Counted from the stretch's first letter, positions 37,091 to 48,826 are shown. The stretch is DNA of 64,000 nucleotides from CAVRQM01 sp963732775 (GCA_963732775.1 CAVTAR010000001.1:1612001-1676000); one strand, 5' to 3'. A program made the numbers and translations. Notes: a model not told the origin generated them from the letters alone.

Positions 37091-38177
37091 GCCGCCTCCG
37101 CGCGCCGCCCGGCCATCTCGCGCAGCAGCGCGTCGACCTGTCGCGCGCGGCGGTCGTAGGTGTGTTCGCGCAGCACCCGGTCGCGCGCGGCCAGGCCGAT
37201 CTCGCGCGCCTTGCTCGCCGACAGGCCGGCGACCAGCTCGGCCACCTCCGCGCCGTCGCGGGCCACCAGCACCTCCTCGCCGGGCTGCAGGAACAGCTCC
37301 AGGCCGTCCCACGCATCGGTGATCAGGCAGGCACCGGCGCCGGCCGCCTCGAACACGCGGGTGGCCGGCGAGAAGCCGACCGCGGCCATGCTGTCGCGCG
37401 CCACGTTCAGCACCGCGCGCGCCGAGCAGTTCAGCGCGTTGTGTTCCGCGGTCGGCACGTGGCCGATGGCGCGCACGTTGCGGGGCAGCGCCTTGTCGTG
37501 CCAGCCGGCGCCGCCCAGCAGGAACGACGCGCCCGCCAGCATGGCCGCGGGACGCAGGAAGAACTCGTCGATGCGCGCCTCGCGGTCGGGCAGGCGGTTG
37601 GCCAGCAGCGCCAGCCGCGCGGCGTAGCGGGGCTCGAACGGCGCCGGGTGGTGGGTCGCCGGGTCGAGCGCGTTGTAGACCGGCACGCAGGCCCGGGCGC
37701 CGAGCGCACGATAGGCGGCGACCACCGGCGCGCCGCCGCCATAGGTCAGCACCGCATCGAGGCGGGGCAGCAGCGCGCGCAGCACCGGCGCCTCGCCCGC
37801 GCGCAGCTGCGCGAGCGTCGCGGGCGCATCCACGTCCATGAACAGGCACAGCGCGCCGGGGCGGGCGGCCGCGACCGCCTGCTCCAGCAGCGCGTCGTCG
37901 AACACGCCCACGCCGCTCGCCTTGACCACCACGTCCGCGGCGCGCGCCTTCGCGGTGACGGCGCGCACCCCGTCCTCGGTGGCCGGCCATACCTCGACGC
38001 GCGCCCAGTCCGGCGGCTCGATGTCGCGATGCGATTGCCGCTCGTAGGCGTCCGGCTCGTAGAACGTGACGCGGTGGCCGTGCGCCGCGAGCGCCGACAG
38101 CAGCCCGCGATAGTACAGTCGCCGCGCCGTTCCAGTACAGACGACAGCAGGCTCGACCCGTAGAACGCGATCTCCAC
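37087..38177 (-). pseudogene. CgeB-like glycosyltransferase, two frameshifts (operon gene 6)
   Basis: After correction about 362 residues, paralogous in layout to its neighbours: IAFYGSSLLSS start, then YWNGAAT, VVVKASGVGVFDD, TYGGGAPVVAAYRALGA, and GFSPATRVFEAAGAGACLITD. Two extra bases (38117 and 38139 on the plus strand) lie right after GTAC tetranucleotides and split the N-terminal 20 codons. Gene length is 3n+2, consistent with two insertions. Start is GTG at 38177, one base after the upstream stop. Everything from 38100 to 37087 is open and conserved, so the gene is probably intact in the organism. Confidence 0.75.
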
Positions 38178-38178
38178 G

Positions 38179-39300
38179 TCAGGCCGCCTCGCGCCGGCCG
38201 CCGGTCGCCACGCCCAGGCTGGCGGCCCCCAGGCTTGTGGCAATGTCCAGCAGCTCGCGGGCACGGTGCGCGCAGGTGTGGCGCGCGCGGACGGTCTCGA
38301 GCCCCGAGGCGGCGAGCCAGGCGCGCAACGCCGCGTCGTGCGCCACGGCGCGCAGGTGGCGTCGCATCTCGGTCCCGTCGCGGGCGATCAGGAAGTCGCG
38401 GCCGGCGCGGAACAGCCCCTCGCTGTCGTGCCACGGGGCGGACAGCAGCGGAATGCCGCAGGCCAGCGCCTCGAACACCCGGATGGTGGGGATGCCGGGC
38501 AGGGCGGAGGCATAGAAGCGGCGCGGGACATGCACCGTCGCGAGATGGCGCGCGAACGCCGCCGGCACGCGCGCGTTCGCGAGCCACCCGTGATAGCGCG
38601 CGCCGGCGCGGCGCAATGCCGCGAGCGCAGGCTCCGGGTAGCGCACGCCGTGGACGTCGAGCGCCAGACCGGCGTCGCGTGCCGGGGCGAACAGGAACTC
38701 CTGCAGCTCCGCGCCGCGCTCGTCGTCACCCCAATTGCCGACCCACACCAGGCCGTCGCGCGGCGCTGCGGTGGCCGGCGGCTGGAACAGGCGCGTATCG
38801 GCCGCCTCGTGCCAGACGAAGGCCCGCGCGCCCCAGCCCCAGCCGCGATACACCGCCGCGAGCGCCTCGCCGAACGCGAGGATCCCGTCGTAGCCGGAGA
38901 GGTCGAACGCGCGGATGGCGTCGGGGTCGCTGACCGCGCGGTGGTGCGTGTCGTGGAACAGCGCCAGGCCCCGCCGCGGCGCTCGGCCAATGCGCGCGAC
39001 CAGCGCCGGGTCGTTCCATTCGTGGACCAGGATAAGCGCGGCGCCGTCCAGCAACGCCTCGATATCGTCGGCCGCGCTGTAGGCGGACGATGACAGCTCC
39101 GGGAAATCGTCCGCGAACGCCGCGACCGCCGCGTCGCCATGGTCGGCCCGCAGGTGGCGCGCACTCCAGCCGTCGGCCGGCTCGTGGACGCGCACCTCGT
39201 GCCCCAGGGCGATCAGCTCGCGCGCGACGCCGCGCAGGAAATGCGCGTTGCCGTGGTTCCAGCACGACACCAGCGAGTGCGCGAACACCACGATGCGCAT
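38179..39300 (-). CDS. CgeB-like glycosyltransferase (operon gene 5)
   Basis: 373 residues. MRIVVFAHSLVSCWNHGNAH start (same family pattern), LILVHEWNDPALVARIG, VWVGNWGDDERGAELQEFL and the donor-site region IRVFEALACGIPLLSAPW. Comparable length to the other two CgeB-like genes but different in sequence, so each probably transfers a different sugar or uses a different acceptor. Three bases separate it from the GT4 gene upstream. Confidence 0.82.
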   Translation of the reverse strand: MRIVVFAHSLVSCWNHGNAHFLRGVARELIALGHEVRVHEPADGWSARHLRADHGDAAVAAFADDFPELSSSAYSAADDIEALLDGAALILVHEWNDPALVARIGRAPRRGLALFHDTHHRAVSDPDAIRAFDLSGYDGILAFGEALAAVYRGWGWGARAFVWHEAADTRLFQPPATAAPRDGLVWVGNWGDDERGAELQEFLFAPARDAGLALDVHGVRYPEPALAALRRAGARYHGWLANARVPAAFARHLATVHVPRRFYASALPGIPTIRVFEALACGIPLLSAPWHDSEGLFRAGRDFLIARDGTEMRRHLRAVAHDAALRAWLAASGLETVRARHTCAHRARELLDIATSLGAASLGVATGGRREAA

Positions 39301-39303
39301 GGC

Positions 39304-40377
39304 TCAGGCGACCCGCCGCAGTTCCGGCGCGCGGTGCACGGCGAGCGTGCGTTCCACCATCGCCTCGAGGCCGTAGCGGGCCGCCCGCGCGGTCGCGCGC
39401 GCGGCCCAGGCCTCGGGGGCGTCGAGCAGGCGGCGCAGCACGTCGCGGGCGGCGGCGGCATCCTCGGGATGGAAGAACAGCGCCGCCCCGTCCCACAGCT
39501 CGCGATGCCCGGGGATGTCCGACAGCGCGAGCGCCATGCCGGCCCGTGCCGCCTCCAGCACGGCGAGCCCGAACGGCTCGTAGCGCGAGGCCGAGGCGAA
39601 CACCGTGGCCGTGGCCATCCGTGCGGCCAGCGCCTCGGCAGACAGCGTGCCGAGGCAGTGCAGCGCCGGCAGCGTCACCGTCTCGCCGCCCGGCCCTTCG
39701 AGCGGGCCGGCGGCGAACAGCGGCGCGTCGAGGGAGGCTGCCACCTGCTCCAGCAATCGCAGGTTCTTGCCGTCGTCCCACAGCCGCCCGGCGGCCAGCA
39801 CGGCGCGCGCGCGGCTCGCGCCCGGCGGCGAGGCGGGGGCGAGGCCGCCGTTGTGGACGACGTGGATGCGCCGCCCCGGCCGGTAGAGGCGCTCGAGCGC
39901 GGCGGCGAAGGCGTGGGTCGGCGCGATCACGGCGTCGGCCTCGGCCAGGCCGTGCGCCACCGCCTCGGCGTGCCAGGCGAAATGGGCGGGCAGGGGGCCG
40001 CCGCGCACGGCCTGCCACCACGTGCCGATGTCGGAATGGGCCACCGCCACCACCGGCACGCCCCACGGCGCGTGCGCGGCGAGCGCCGGGGTGTGCAGGT
40101 GTACGCGCTCGACGCGCAGCCGCTGCGCCAGGCCGGCGAGCTCGGCCGCGGTCGCGCGCAATGTCGCGGCATCGGGTGCGGTCCAGTCGAGCGGCAGGCC
40201 GGTGCGGAACACCTGCAGGCCGGCGCTGGCGGCCGCCTCGGCCTGCTCGCCGGACGGCGGCGGCCCGAGCACGGCGAGCGCCACCTCGATGCCCCGCTCG
40301 GCCAGCCCCCGCGACAGGTCGAGGCTGTAGCGCCAGACCCCGCCCACCGCGTCGCCGGTCAGCAGCAGGCGCTTCAC
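39304..40377 (-). CDS. GT4-family glycosyltransferase (operon gene 4)
   Basis: 357 residues, GT-B fold. TGDAVGGVWRYSLDLSRGLA is the donor/acceptor loop, HSDIGTWWQAVRGG and VHNGG follow, LAAGRLWDDGKNLRLL begins the C-terminal domain and SRYEPFGLAVLEAARAGMAL is the EX7E nucleotide-sugar motif. Start overlaps the radical SAM gene stop by four bases. Confidence 0.88.
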   Translation of the reverse strand: MKRLLLTGDAVGGVWRYSLDLSRGLAERGIEVALAVLGPPPSGEQAEAAASAGLQVFRTGLPLDWTAPDAATLRATAAELAGLAQRLRVERVHLHTPALAAHAPWGVPVVAVAHSDIGTWWQAVRGGPLPAHFAWHAEAVAHGLAEADAVIAPTHAFAAALERLYRPGRRIHVVHNGGLAPASPPGASRARAVLAAGRLWDDGKNLRLLEQVAASLDAPLFAAGPLEGPGGETVTLPALHCLGTLSAEALAARMATATVFASASRYEPFGLAVLEAARAGMALALSDIPGHRELWDGAALFFHPEDAAAARDVLRRLLDAPEAWAARATARAARYGLEAMVERTLAVHRAPELRRVA

Positions 40378-41654
40378 CGGACGTCACTCAACGGGGCGCG
40401 CTCCAGTTCCGGCAGCGGCAGCGGGCGGGCCTCCTGGATGTCGCTGAAGGCGTCGAACCGCGCGAGGTAGTGTTCGTGCGCCCGCTCCCAGGCCGTGTCG
40501 TCCGGCGTGCCCCACAGCTTGCGGTAGTCGGGCGCGCCCGGGTAGGGGTACAGCGGCACCGGGTCGTTGGCCCACACGCCGGCCTCGCGCAGCCTGGCGC
40601 GCCATTGCGCCACCAGCACGGGGTCGTCGCCGGAGGCGATCAGGTTGGCCTGCACGAACGGCACGTGCGCGCGCGCCAGGATCAGCCGGGCGGCGAGTTC
40701 GTCGGTGCTCATCCGGCACGACTTGTCGAGCGCGTCGCGGCCTGCCTCGGTCAGGCTCTCCACCCCCGCCTCGATCGAGACGCAGCCGGCCGCACCCAGG
40801 CGGCGCAGCAGCTCCGGCTTCCACAGGTCGATGCGGGTCTGCACGCCGAACTGCACCGCGCGCGGCGTCAGCGCGTCGAGCAGTTCGGGCCAGGGCAGGA
40901 AGATCTCGTCGATGAAGTAGAGGTAGCGCGCGCCCTGCTCGACCAGCCTGTCGATCTCGTCGAGCAGCAGCGGCAGCGAGCGGCGGCGGTAGCGGTCGCG
41001 GAAGTCGATCTTCGCACAGAAGCTGCACGCATAGGGACAGCCGCGCGACGCCTCCACCTCGGCGCCCGGCCCGTGGGGTTCCGTGTCGAAACGGTGGTGG
41101 TGGTGCGCGTGGCGGGCGATCCAGCGATCCGGCCAGCGCAGCGCCGGCAGGTCGGTGAAGCGCGCCGCGGCCTGGGCGCCATGCATCGCCGCATCGCCGC
41201 GCCGCATCGTCCCGGCCACCGCGCCGTGCGGGTCGTCGGCCAGCGCGGCCACCACCTCCTCGCACTCGCCGCGCACCACCACGTCGCAGCCGAGTTTCCG
41301 CAGCGCGGCGCCGGGCGTGGTCGAGCCATGCGGGCCGACCGCCACGGTCATGCCGCCGCGCGCGCCGAGCCGGCGCAGGAAGTCGCGCGGCACCACCAGC
41401 TCCGGCGGGGCGCAGCGCCAGAACAGGTAGCTCGGCGCGGTCGTCACCACCGTCATCTCGGGACGGAACGCCGCCACCGCCTCGACCTGCTCGCCCGCGT
41501 CCATGCCGTCCAGCGCGGCGTCGAACATCGCCGGCTCGTGCCGGTCGAGCAGGGCCGCGCAACTGCCGAGTTCGAGCGGCAGATGCGGCTCGCGGCAGCC
41601 GAAGTAGATGCTGCCGTCGAAGCGCCAGGCCGGGTTGACCAGGGCTACTTTCAT
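40374..41654 (-). CDS. B12-binding domain radical SAM protein (operon gene 3)
   Basis: 426 residues. About 1-150 is a cobalamin-binding-type Rossmann domain (VALVNPAWRF, HLPLELGSCAALL, MTVAVGPHGSTTPGAAL, VVRGECEEVV). About 180-400 is a radical SAM barrel with CPYACSFC (CxxxCxxC) for the 4Fe-4S cluster, YFIDEIFLPWPELL and CVSIEAGVESLTEAGRD. Class B radical SAM enzymes of this layout do methylations or rearrangements on unactivated carbons. Within a glycosyltransferase operon the likely substrate is a sugar, nucleotide sugar or lipid carrier; this is inference. No missing key residue. Confidence 0.85.
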   Translation of the reverse strand: MKVALVNPAWRFDGSIYFGCREPHLPLELGSCAALLDRHEPAMFDAALDGMDAGEQVEAVAAFRPEMTVVTTAPSYLFWRCAPPELVVPRDFLRRLGARGGMTVAVGPHGSTTPGAALRKLGCDVVVRGECEEVVAALADDPHGAVAGTMRRGDAAMHGAQAAARFTDLPALRWPDRWIARHAHHHHRFDTEPHGPGAEVEASRGCPYACSFCAKIDFRDRYRRRSLPLLLDEIDRLVEQGARYLYFIDEIFLPWPELLDALTPRAVQFGVQTRIDLWKPELLRRLGAAGCVSIEAGVESLTEAGRDALDKSCRMSTDELAARLILARAHVPFVQANLIASGDDPVLVAQWRARLREAGVWANDPVPLYPYPGAPDYRKLWGTPDDTAWERAHEHYLARFDAFSDIQEARPLPLPELERAPLSDVR

Positions 41655-41664
41655 GGGGCGACCC

Positions 41665-42698
<1,034 letters not shown>

Positions 42699-42702
<4 letters not shown>

Positions 42703-43814
42703 GCGACCAGCCCCCGCTCCTCCAGCTCGCGCCGCGCCTGGGCCACCAGGTCCACGGCGCGCTGCCGCTCCACCCAGGCGGCGAGTTCGCCCAGGCTGTC
42801 CTCGAAGCTGCGGTGCGGCTGGTAGCCCAGGGTGGCGCGGGCGTGGGCAATGTCGGCGAAGCAGTGGCGGATGTCGCCGGCGCGGGCCTGCTGGGTAATC
42901 TCGGGGCCGACGCGGGCACGGCCCATGGCGCGGGCGATGGCGCGGGCGACCTCGGTGATCGAGACGTCGTGCCCGCTGCCGATGTTGAACACGCCGCCGG
43001 CCGCCGCCGGCTGGTCGAGCGCCAGCAGGAAGGCGCTCACCACGTCGTCCACGTGCACGAAGTCGCGGCGCTGCTCGCCGTCCTCGAACACCATCGGGCG
43101 CTGCCGGTTCAGCAGCCGCGAGGCGAAGATGGCCAGCACGCCGGTGTAGGGGTTGGAGAGCGCCTGGCCCGGCCCGTAGACGTTGAACAGGCGCAGCGCG
43201 ACCCCCTCCATGCCGTAGCGGGGGGCGACGGTCAGGGTCAGCCGCTCCTGCACGTACTTGGTGATGGCGTAGACGCTGGCGAGGCTGGGCCGCTTGCCCT
43301 CGTGGGTGGCGACCGGGACCAGCCGCTGCCCGTCCGGTCCCACCGGGTCCCAGCCGGTCGCCTCGGCGCGCGCGGCGGGCCGTTCGGCGTCCTCGACCAG
43401 GGCGCCCGAGCGGGTGCGGTACAGGCCCTCGCCGTAGACGCTCATCGACGAGGCGACGACCACCCGCGCCACCGGGCGTTCGATCAGCGCCTGCAGCAGC
43501 ACCGAGGTGCCGTAGTCGTTCACGCCGACGTAGCGGTCGATCGCATACATGCTCTGGCCCACGCCGACCTCGGCGGCGAGGTGGACCACCCGGTTGACCC
43601 CCATCACGGCGCGCCCGACCGCGTCGGCGTCGCGGACGTCGGCCTCGATGAACTCGACGTCGCCGTGCAGCCTAGCGGGAATGCGGCCATCGGGATGCAC
43701 CTGGTCGATCAGGCTGTCCAGCACCCGCACCCGGTCGCCGCGCCGCAGCAGGGCGCGGGCGAGATGGGTGCCGATGAAGCCGGCGCCGCCGGTGATCAGG
43801 ACTGTCGCGCTCAT
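42699..43814 (-). CDS. NAD-dependent epimerase/dehydratase (operon gene 1)
   Basis: 371 residues: LITGGAGFIGTHLARAL, VHLAAEVGVGQSMYAIDRY, SSMSVYGEGLYR, the YAITKYVQE catalytic YxxxK, RLFNVYGPGQALSNPY and RRDFVHVDDVVSAFLLAL. Extended SDR, similar to dTDP-glucose dehydratase/UDP-glucose epimerase families. First gene of the operon that runs to 35984; the promoter should be within 43815-44067, shared with the divergent small gene. Confidence 0.9.
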
Positions 43815-44067
43815 GCCTCTCCAGCGTCCTCCTCGTGGCCTGTGGTAGCAAACACGCCGGCCGAAGCAATGTTCCCTGTGCCGTGAGCGTTTGTGACGGA
43901 GCGAAGTCGGCGTGCGCCCGTCGACCAGGGCGCGATCTGCCGTGCGGCCCATGTGCGCCCGGCAAGTGCTGCCGGGTGGTTGGCCAGGGGACCGCGGCCG
44001 GGCGAGGCCGGGACGCTGGCACGCGACTTGCGCCTCGGGGCGGCACACCCTGTCAGGAGAGACCGCC

Positions 44068-44355
44068 ATGATCGCCGCAGCCCTCGCCGCCCAGACCGCC
44101 GCCACGCTGGTGCAGAGCCTGGCCGGCAAGCACCGCACCGACGCGGGGCCGCAAACGGGGGGCGGCGGAGGCGGCTTCGGCGCCCAGCTCGACGCGTTGC
44201 TGCCGGGCGCCGGGAGCACGCTCACCGGCCTCGGGGCGCTCGGGCAGACCCTGCTCGGCACGCTGGGCATCGGCCATGGGGCGGCGTCGTCCAGCCCGGC
44301 GCAGCCCTCAGCGGCCGCCCAGGCGTATGCGGCGAGCGGGGCGCTGCTGCGCTAG
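44068..44355 (+). CDS. Small Ala/Gly-rich hypothetical protein
   Basis: 95 residues: AAALAAQTAATLVQSLAG amphipathic helix, a Gly-rich linker, then LGALGQTLLGTLGIGHG. Clear AGGAGA before the ATG. No signal peptide cleavage site or known domain. Divergent from the glycan operon. Confidence 0.55.
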   Translation: MIAAALAAQTAATLVQSLAGKHRTDAGPQTGGGGGGFGAQLDALLPGAGSTLTGLGALGQTLLGTLGIGHGAASSSPAQPSAAAQAYAASGALLR

Positions 44356-44393
44356 CGGGGGTCGGCGTCGGCCGCCGGGGCAGGCCGCCGCGA

Positions 44394-45278
44394 CTACGGG
44401 CCTTGGCGGTCGGGCGGCCCTGCCAGCGCGCGGTCCACCCAGTCGTCGCTCTCGCGCCACAGCCGGGCGGCGGCGGCGGCGTCGCGCGCGGCCGGCGCCG
44501 GGGTCACGGCGCGGCGCCGGGTGAAGTAGTGGCCGGAGACGCCGGCCAGCGCCGGGTCGGTCGCGAGCCAGACCGAGGTGTCCGCGCCGCGCTCGGCACT
44601 GAGCAGGAACGGGCGCAGCAGCGTCCAGCCGACGCCGATCAGCCCGCCGACCTCGCCGAAGCCGGTGGCCACCACGCCCGGATGGACGCAGTTCGCGGTG
44701 ACGGTCGAGCCGGCCAGGCGGCGCGCGAGCTCGGTCGTGAACAGGATGTTGGCGAGCTTGGACTGCGCGTAGGCGCGCATCGGCGCGTAGGAGCGCTCGG
44801 CCATCGGGTCGTCCCAGGCGATGCGGCCGCGCACATGGGCGGTGGAGGCGACCGTGACCACCCGGGCGGCGGATGCCGCGCCGAGGCTGGGCAGCAACGC
44901 GCGCGTGAGCAGGAACGGGGCGAGGTGGTTGACCGCGAACGTCAGCTCGTAGCCGTCGGCCGACAGCTGGCGTTTCGGGGCGATCAGGCCGGCGTTGTTG
45001 ACCAGGATGTCGAGTGCCCGGTGCGACGCGGACAGCCGCTCCGCCAGCGCCTGCACGGCGTGCAGCGAGGCGAAGTCGGCGCGCTCGATGGCCGGCGCCG
45101 GGCGGCCGGAGTGCCCAGCGATCCAGGCGGCGGCGTGGGCGAGGCGCTCGGGCGAGCGGCCGACGATGACGACCTCCGCCCCGGCGCGGACCAGGCCGAG
45201 CGCCGTCCACAGGCCGATGCCCCCGGTCGCCCCGGTGACGACGGCCCGCCGGCCGGCGAGGCGAGGCGCGCCGCTCAT
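44394..45278 (-). CDS. Short-chain dehydrogenase/reductase
   Basis: 294 residues, classical SDR: VTGATGGIGLWTAL (TGxxxGxG), DILVNNAGLI, STAHVRGRIAWDD and YAQSKLAN (YxxxK). Similar to retinol dehydrogenase/WW-domain oxidoreductase-like SDRs with an extended C-terminus. The ATG at 45278 overlaps the stop of the upstream FecR/DUF6600 gene (ATGA). In the frame as given there is no stop between that gene and this one, but this is due to a frameshift upstream. Confidence 0.88.
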   Translation of the reverse strand: MSGAPRLAGRRAVVTGATGGIGLWTALGLVRAGAEVVIVGRSPERLAHAAAWIAGHSGRPAPAIERADFASLHAVQALAERLSASHRALDILVNNAGLIAPKRQLSADGYELTFAVNHLAPFLLTRALLPSLGAASAARVVTVASTAHVRGRIAWDDPMAERSYAPMRAYAQSKLANILFTTELARRLAGSTVTANCVHPGVVATGFGEVGGLIGVGWTLLRPFLLSAERGADTSVWLATDPALAGVSGHYFTRRRAVTPAPAARDAAAAARLWRESDDWVDRALAGPPDRQGP

Positions 45279-47951
45279 GGCACGAACGGGTGCCGGCCGC
45301 CGCCGCCCCCGCCGCCACCGCCGCGCCCGCCGAAGCCGCCGCCGCCAAAATGCTGCTGCGGCGCCGCGAAGCGTTGCTGCGGATAGCTGGGCTGCTGGAA
45401 GCGCTGCTGCGGAAAGGCTTGCTGGGCGCGCGGTTGATACGGCTGCTGGTAGCGAGGCGCCTGGCTCGGCTGCTGGAAGCGCGGCGCCTGGTAGGGCGCC
45501 GGCCTGGCGGCCTGGGACGGCGCCGCGCGCGGGGCCGAGTACCTGCGGCGCCGAGCGCGGAGCCGAAGACTGCGGCTGCGCCCGGGGAACCGAGGGCTGG
45601 GCGCGGGTGGCCGGCGTCGGGGCACGCTGCGGCAGCGGGTGCGTCGCCGCGCCGACGCCCGCCGCACCGACCCCGGGCGACGGCCGCGCCGCCTCGGTGC
45701 GGGGCGCGGTGTTGCCGGGAGTGCTACCGCGCGGGGCGGGCGACGGCGCGTGCGCCGCCGTCGTGCTGCCCGGAGCGGCGGCCGTGCCGGGCCCGCGCAG
45801 GCCCGGCAGCGCGCCAGCTCCGCCCGGCCCATGCGGGGTGGCGCTCGTCGCGGCCGCCGGGCCGCGGCCGGCCGCGAGCCCGCTCGATGCCGTGCCGGCA
45901 CGTCCGGCGATGGCCGGGCCGGGCGCACCGCCGCCGGTGCGGGTGCCACTGCCAGTGCCGGCGCCAGTCCCAGTGCCGGTGCCAGTTCCCGTGCCGGTGG
46001 GCGCGCCGGCATGGTGCGGCGTGAAGGCGGGGCCCGGGGCGCCGCCGGCCGCGCGCGGTGTCGCGCCCGCCGTGCGCAGCGCCGGCAGGCTGGAGTCGGA
46101 TGCGCCCGCCGGCCGCCCAGCCGCCGCGGGCTGTCCCGGGGCGCTCGCGTGCGGGCCCGGGCCTGGGGATGGCGCCCGGGATGAGGCCGGGGATGAGGCC
46201 GGGGATGGGGCAGGGGATGGGGCAGGGGCGGCCGCTGCCCGGTTTCCGGTCTGGGCCGCCGCCGGAGCCTGGCTCGCCGACGCGGTGCGGGTCGCCCCCG
46301 CCGCCGTGGTCGGCCGCAACGCCACCGCCCCGCCGCCGGCACGGGCGGCGACGGCGGGGCCCGGCGCGGCCGGCGCGCCGGCCTTCGCGGCCGCGTCCGG
46401 CAGGCCCCGCGCCGCCGCCTGGCGCGCCGAGATCCCCTGCGTGGCGCCGCTCGGCGTGGGCGCCGTGCCGACCGGGTGGGCCTGCGCGAGCCCGGCGGCG
46501 CCGAGCGGCTGCCCGGCGGCGCGCACCGACTGCGAGCCGACCATCGCCGAGGTCGGCACCACGGTCGCCCCGCGGGCCGCGTTGGCGTAGTTGTTGATGG
46601 TCGTGTTGTGGATGCTGTTGTTGTTGTAGACGTTGGTGACGTTGCGCGTCACGTAGCGGTTGACGTTGGCATAATAGCCGGCGCCCGCGCCGAACCACGG
46701 CCGGTACGGCTCGCCCCAGCCGAGCGGCGCCCAGCCGATATGGCCCCAGCCGAACCCGAACCCGATCCCCACGCCGATGCCGAAGCCCACGCCGAGCGCG
46801 GGACCGACGCCGAAGAAGCCGACCAGCGCCGGCGCGTAGACGGGCTCGGCGTACACCGGCGTCGCATAGCCCGGGTCGTAGTAGGTCGGCGCCCAGGCCC
46901 AGGCATCGTCCTCCTGCACCCAGCGGCCGTAGTGGAACGGCGCGAAGCCCCACGAGGCGTCGTCGATCCAGGTCCAGCCCCAGGGGGCGACATAGGCCCA
47001 GTGGCCGTCGCGGTACGGCACCCAGTCGTGCTGCACCGGCGGATGCCAGACGCGGCCGTATTTCGGGCTGTCGTCCCATTTGCCGACATGCGTGAGGTCG
47101 CTGCCGCCGGGCATCCGCTGCACGATCGCCGGGCAGCCGGCGGTGACCGAGGCGCTCGCGGTGGCGGTGGCGCCGGGCTCCGCAAGCCCGGCCGGCGGCG
47201 CGGCGGCAACCGCTGTCGCGCCGTTGGCGGCCAGCATGGCATCGAGGAACGCGGTGTGCGCCAGCGGCCCGACGCTGCCCTGGAACGGCTGGTCCGTGGC
47301 CCCGGTGCCGCCGACGGTGGCGGTCTGGTCGGCCTGTACCGACAGGGCCACGTTGTCGCCGTTCACCTGTGCCGCGCCCTCGATCACGCTGACGGTGGTG
47401 GGCGATTGCGTGTCGCCGGCGAACACGTCGTAGCGGCCGGGGGCGGCGATCGTGACCGTGCCGCGCGGCGTGCGCAGCGTGAAGGCGTCGGCCTGCGCCA
47501 GCCCGCGCAGGTCCCAGAACGTCTCGCCCTGCGCCTGGGTCGCGGTCAGCGTGTGCTCGTCGAGCTGGTCGATGTCGAACTCGGTGCTGCTGGCCATCTC
47601 GATGCGGCTGGCGGAGACCTCGATCGCGGCGCTGGCCGCCGGCTCGGTCCAGAACGCGTCGCCCGACGTCACCGGATAGTTCAGGGTCGCCGCGTCCCAG
47701 TGGTCCTCGTCGGCGGTGTGGAACGACACCGTGCCGTCGATGCGCGCAAGCCGGCCGACGCGGCTGGGCGGCTCGACCGTGGCGGCGGGCGGCTGGCCGT
47801 CCTGCTGGCCAACCGCGGGCAGCGCCGCCCCGGCCGTCGCGGATGCGAAGTCCGGGAGGCCCTGCGCCCCGGCGGGCGGCACGGGGGCGAACACCAGGCC
47901 GCAGGCGGCCAGGGCGGCAAGCGTGTGGGAGAGGGGGCGCGCGGTGCGCAT
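45275..47951 (-). pseudogene. Secreted FecR/DUF6600-type protein, frameshifted near 45542
   Basis: Signal peptide (HTLAALAACGLVFAPVPPAGA) then a FecR-like domain about residues 45-190 (VGRLARIDGTVSFH, TLRTPRGTVTIAAPGRYDV). Next comes a DUF6600-type segment about 235-330 with repeated Tyr/Trp (YGRVWHPPVQHDWVPYRDGH, WAYVAPWGWTWIDD) and a long Pro/Ala/Gly-rich tail with a Gly-Thr run. An extra base at 45542-45543 next to GTAC takes the reading into the SDR frame. The alternative frame gives a Gln-rich end (QQRFAAPQQHFGGGGFGG) and a stop that overlaps the SDR start, as in homologues. Length is 3n+1. Likely an envelope protein of unknown role. Confidence 0.8.
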
Positions 47952-48034
47952 GGCGGGATCCTCGGGCGGACTCGGGGCCGCGGGCGTGCGGCCTTGCCCA
48001 CAAGGTGAGGATTCGGGTGGCGGGCTCAACCGGC

Positions 48035-48817
48035 TCACTGGTTACGGATTGCAACGTCTTGTGGCGACGCCGCCCAGCGGCCGAGCGCGCGATAGGCGAG
48101 CAGGCCGACCCACTCGTGCAGCGCCGCCTCCAGCAGCCCGATGCGCTCGGCCGGCGCCTCCACCCAGCGCAGTCCGCGACGCAGCGTCTTGTAGCCGACC
48201 GGCCAGGGCAGCACCGGCCAGCCGGCAGCCCGGAAGGCGCCGAGCGCGCGCGGCATGTGCAGCGCCGAGGTGACCAGCAGCCAGACCTGCCCAGGTGCCG
48301 GCCCGGTCGCGCGGCGGGCCAGGACGGCGTTCTGCCAGGTGCTGCGCGAGGTCGCCTCGAACGTGACGCGCGCCGCCGGCAGGCCGAGTTCGCCGAACAG
48401 GGCGCGCGCCTCGTCGGCCTCGGTCGCGGGTGCGGCCAGCAGCCGCCCGGAGCCGCCGGCGAACACCAGTCGGGCTTGCGGGAACGCCCGCGCGAGGGCG
48501 AGGAACTCGGTCATCCGCTCGGCCGCCGCGTTCAGCGCCGGCAGGCCGCGATCGGCGAAGATGTCCTCCTCCACGGCACCGCCCAGCACGATCACGCCAT
48601 CGACGCGGTCCGGGCGCGGCGGGCGGGCGACCGCGTCCTCCAGCGGGCGGGCGAGCCACTGGTCGAGCGGCAGCACGACGATCGACAGCAGGCCGACGAC
48701 GCCGATCCAGCACGGCAGCGGGCGGCGCAGCAGCAGGCCCGCGAGCGCCAGCAGCAGCAGCGCCATGCTCGGCCGCAGCACGATCTCGGCGAGCTTCGGC
48801 AGCACGAACTGGGCCAC
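48035..48817 (-). CDS. YdcF/ElyC-family (DUF218) protein
   Basis: 260 residues. Two N-terminal membrane helices (PSMALLLLALAGLLLRR and WIGVVGLLSIVVLPL), then the DUF218 domain: DGVIVLGGAVEEDIF, RLVFAGGSGRLL, EATSRSTWQNAVLA, WLLVTSALHMPRALGAF. E. coli ElyC of this family affects envelope lipid-carrier metabolism. Same strand as the histidine kinase, ten bases downstream of it. Confidence 0.88.
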   Translation of the reverse strand: MAQFVLPKLAEIVLRPSMALLLLALAGLLLRRPLPCWIGVVGLLSIVVLPLDQWLARPLEDAVARPPRPDRVDGVIVLGGAVEEDIFADRGLPALNAAAERMTEFLALARAFPQARLVFAGGSGRLLAAPATEADEARALFGELGLPAARVTFEATSRSTWQNAVLARRATGPAPGQVWLLVTSALHMPRALGAFRAAGWPVLPWPVGYKTLRRGLRWVEAPAERIGLLEAALHEWVGLLAYRALGRWAASPQDVAIRNQ

Positions 48818-48826
48818 GCGCCCGCC

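Noticed and set aside
45940..46010. Apparent tandem DNA repeat considered as a CRISPR or VNTR array
   Set aside because: It is coding sequence for a Gly-Thr run with a 6-12 base period, with no spacers.
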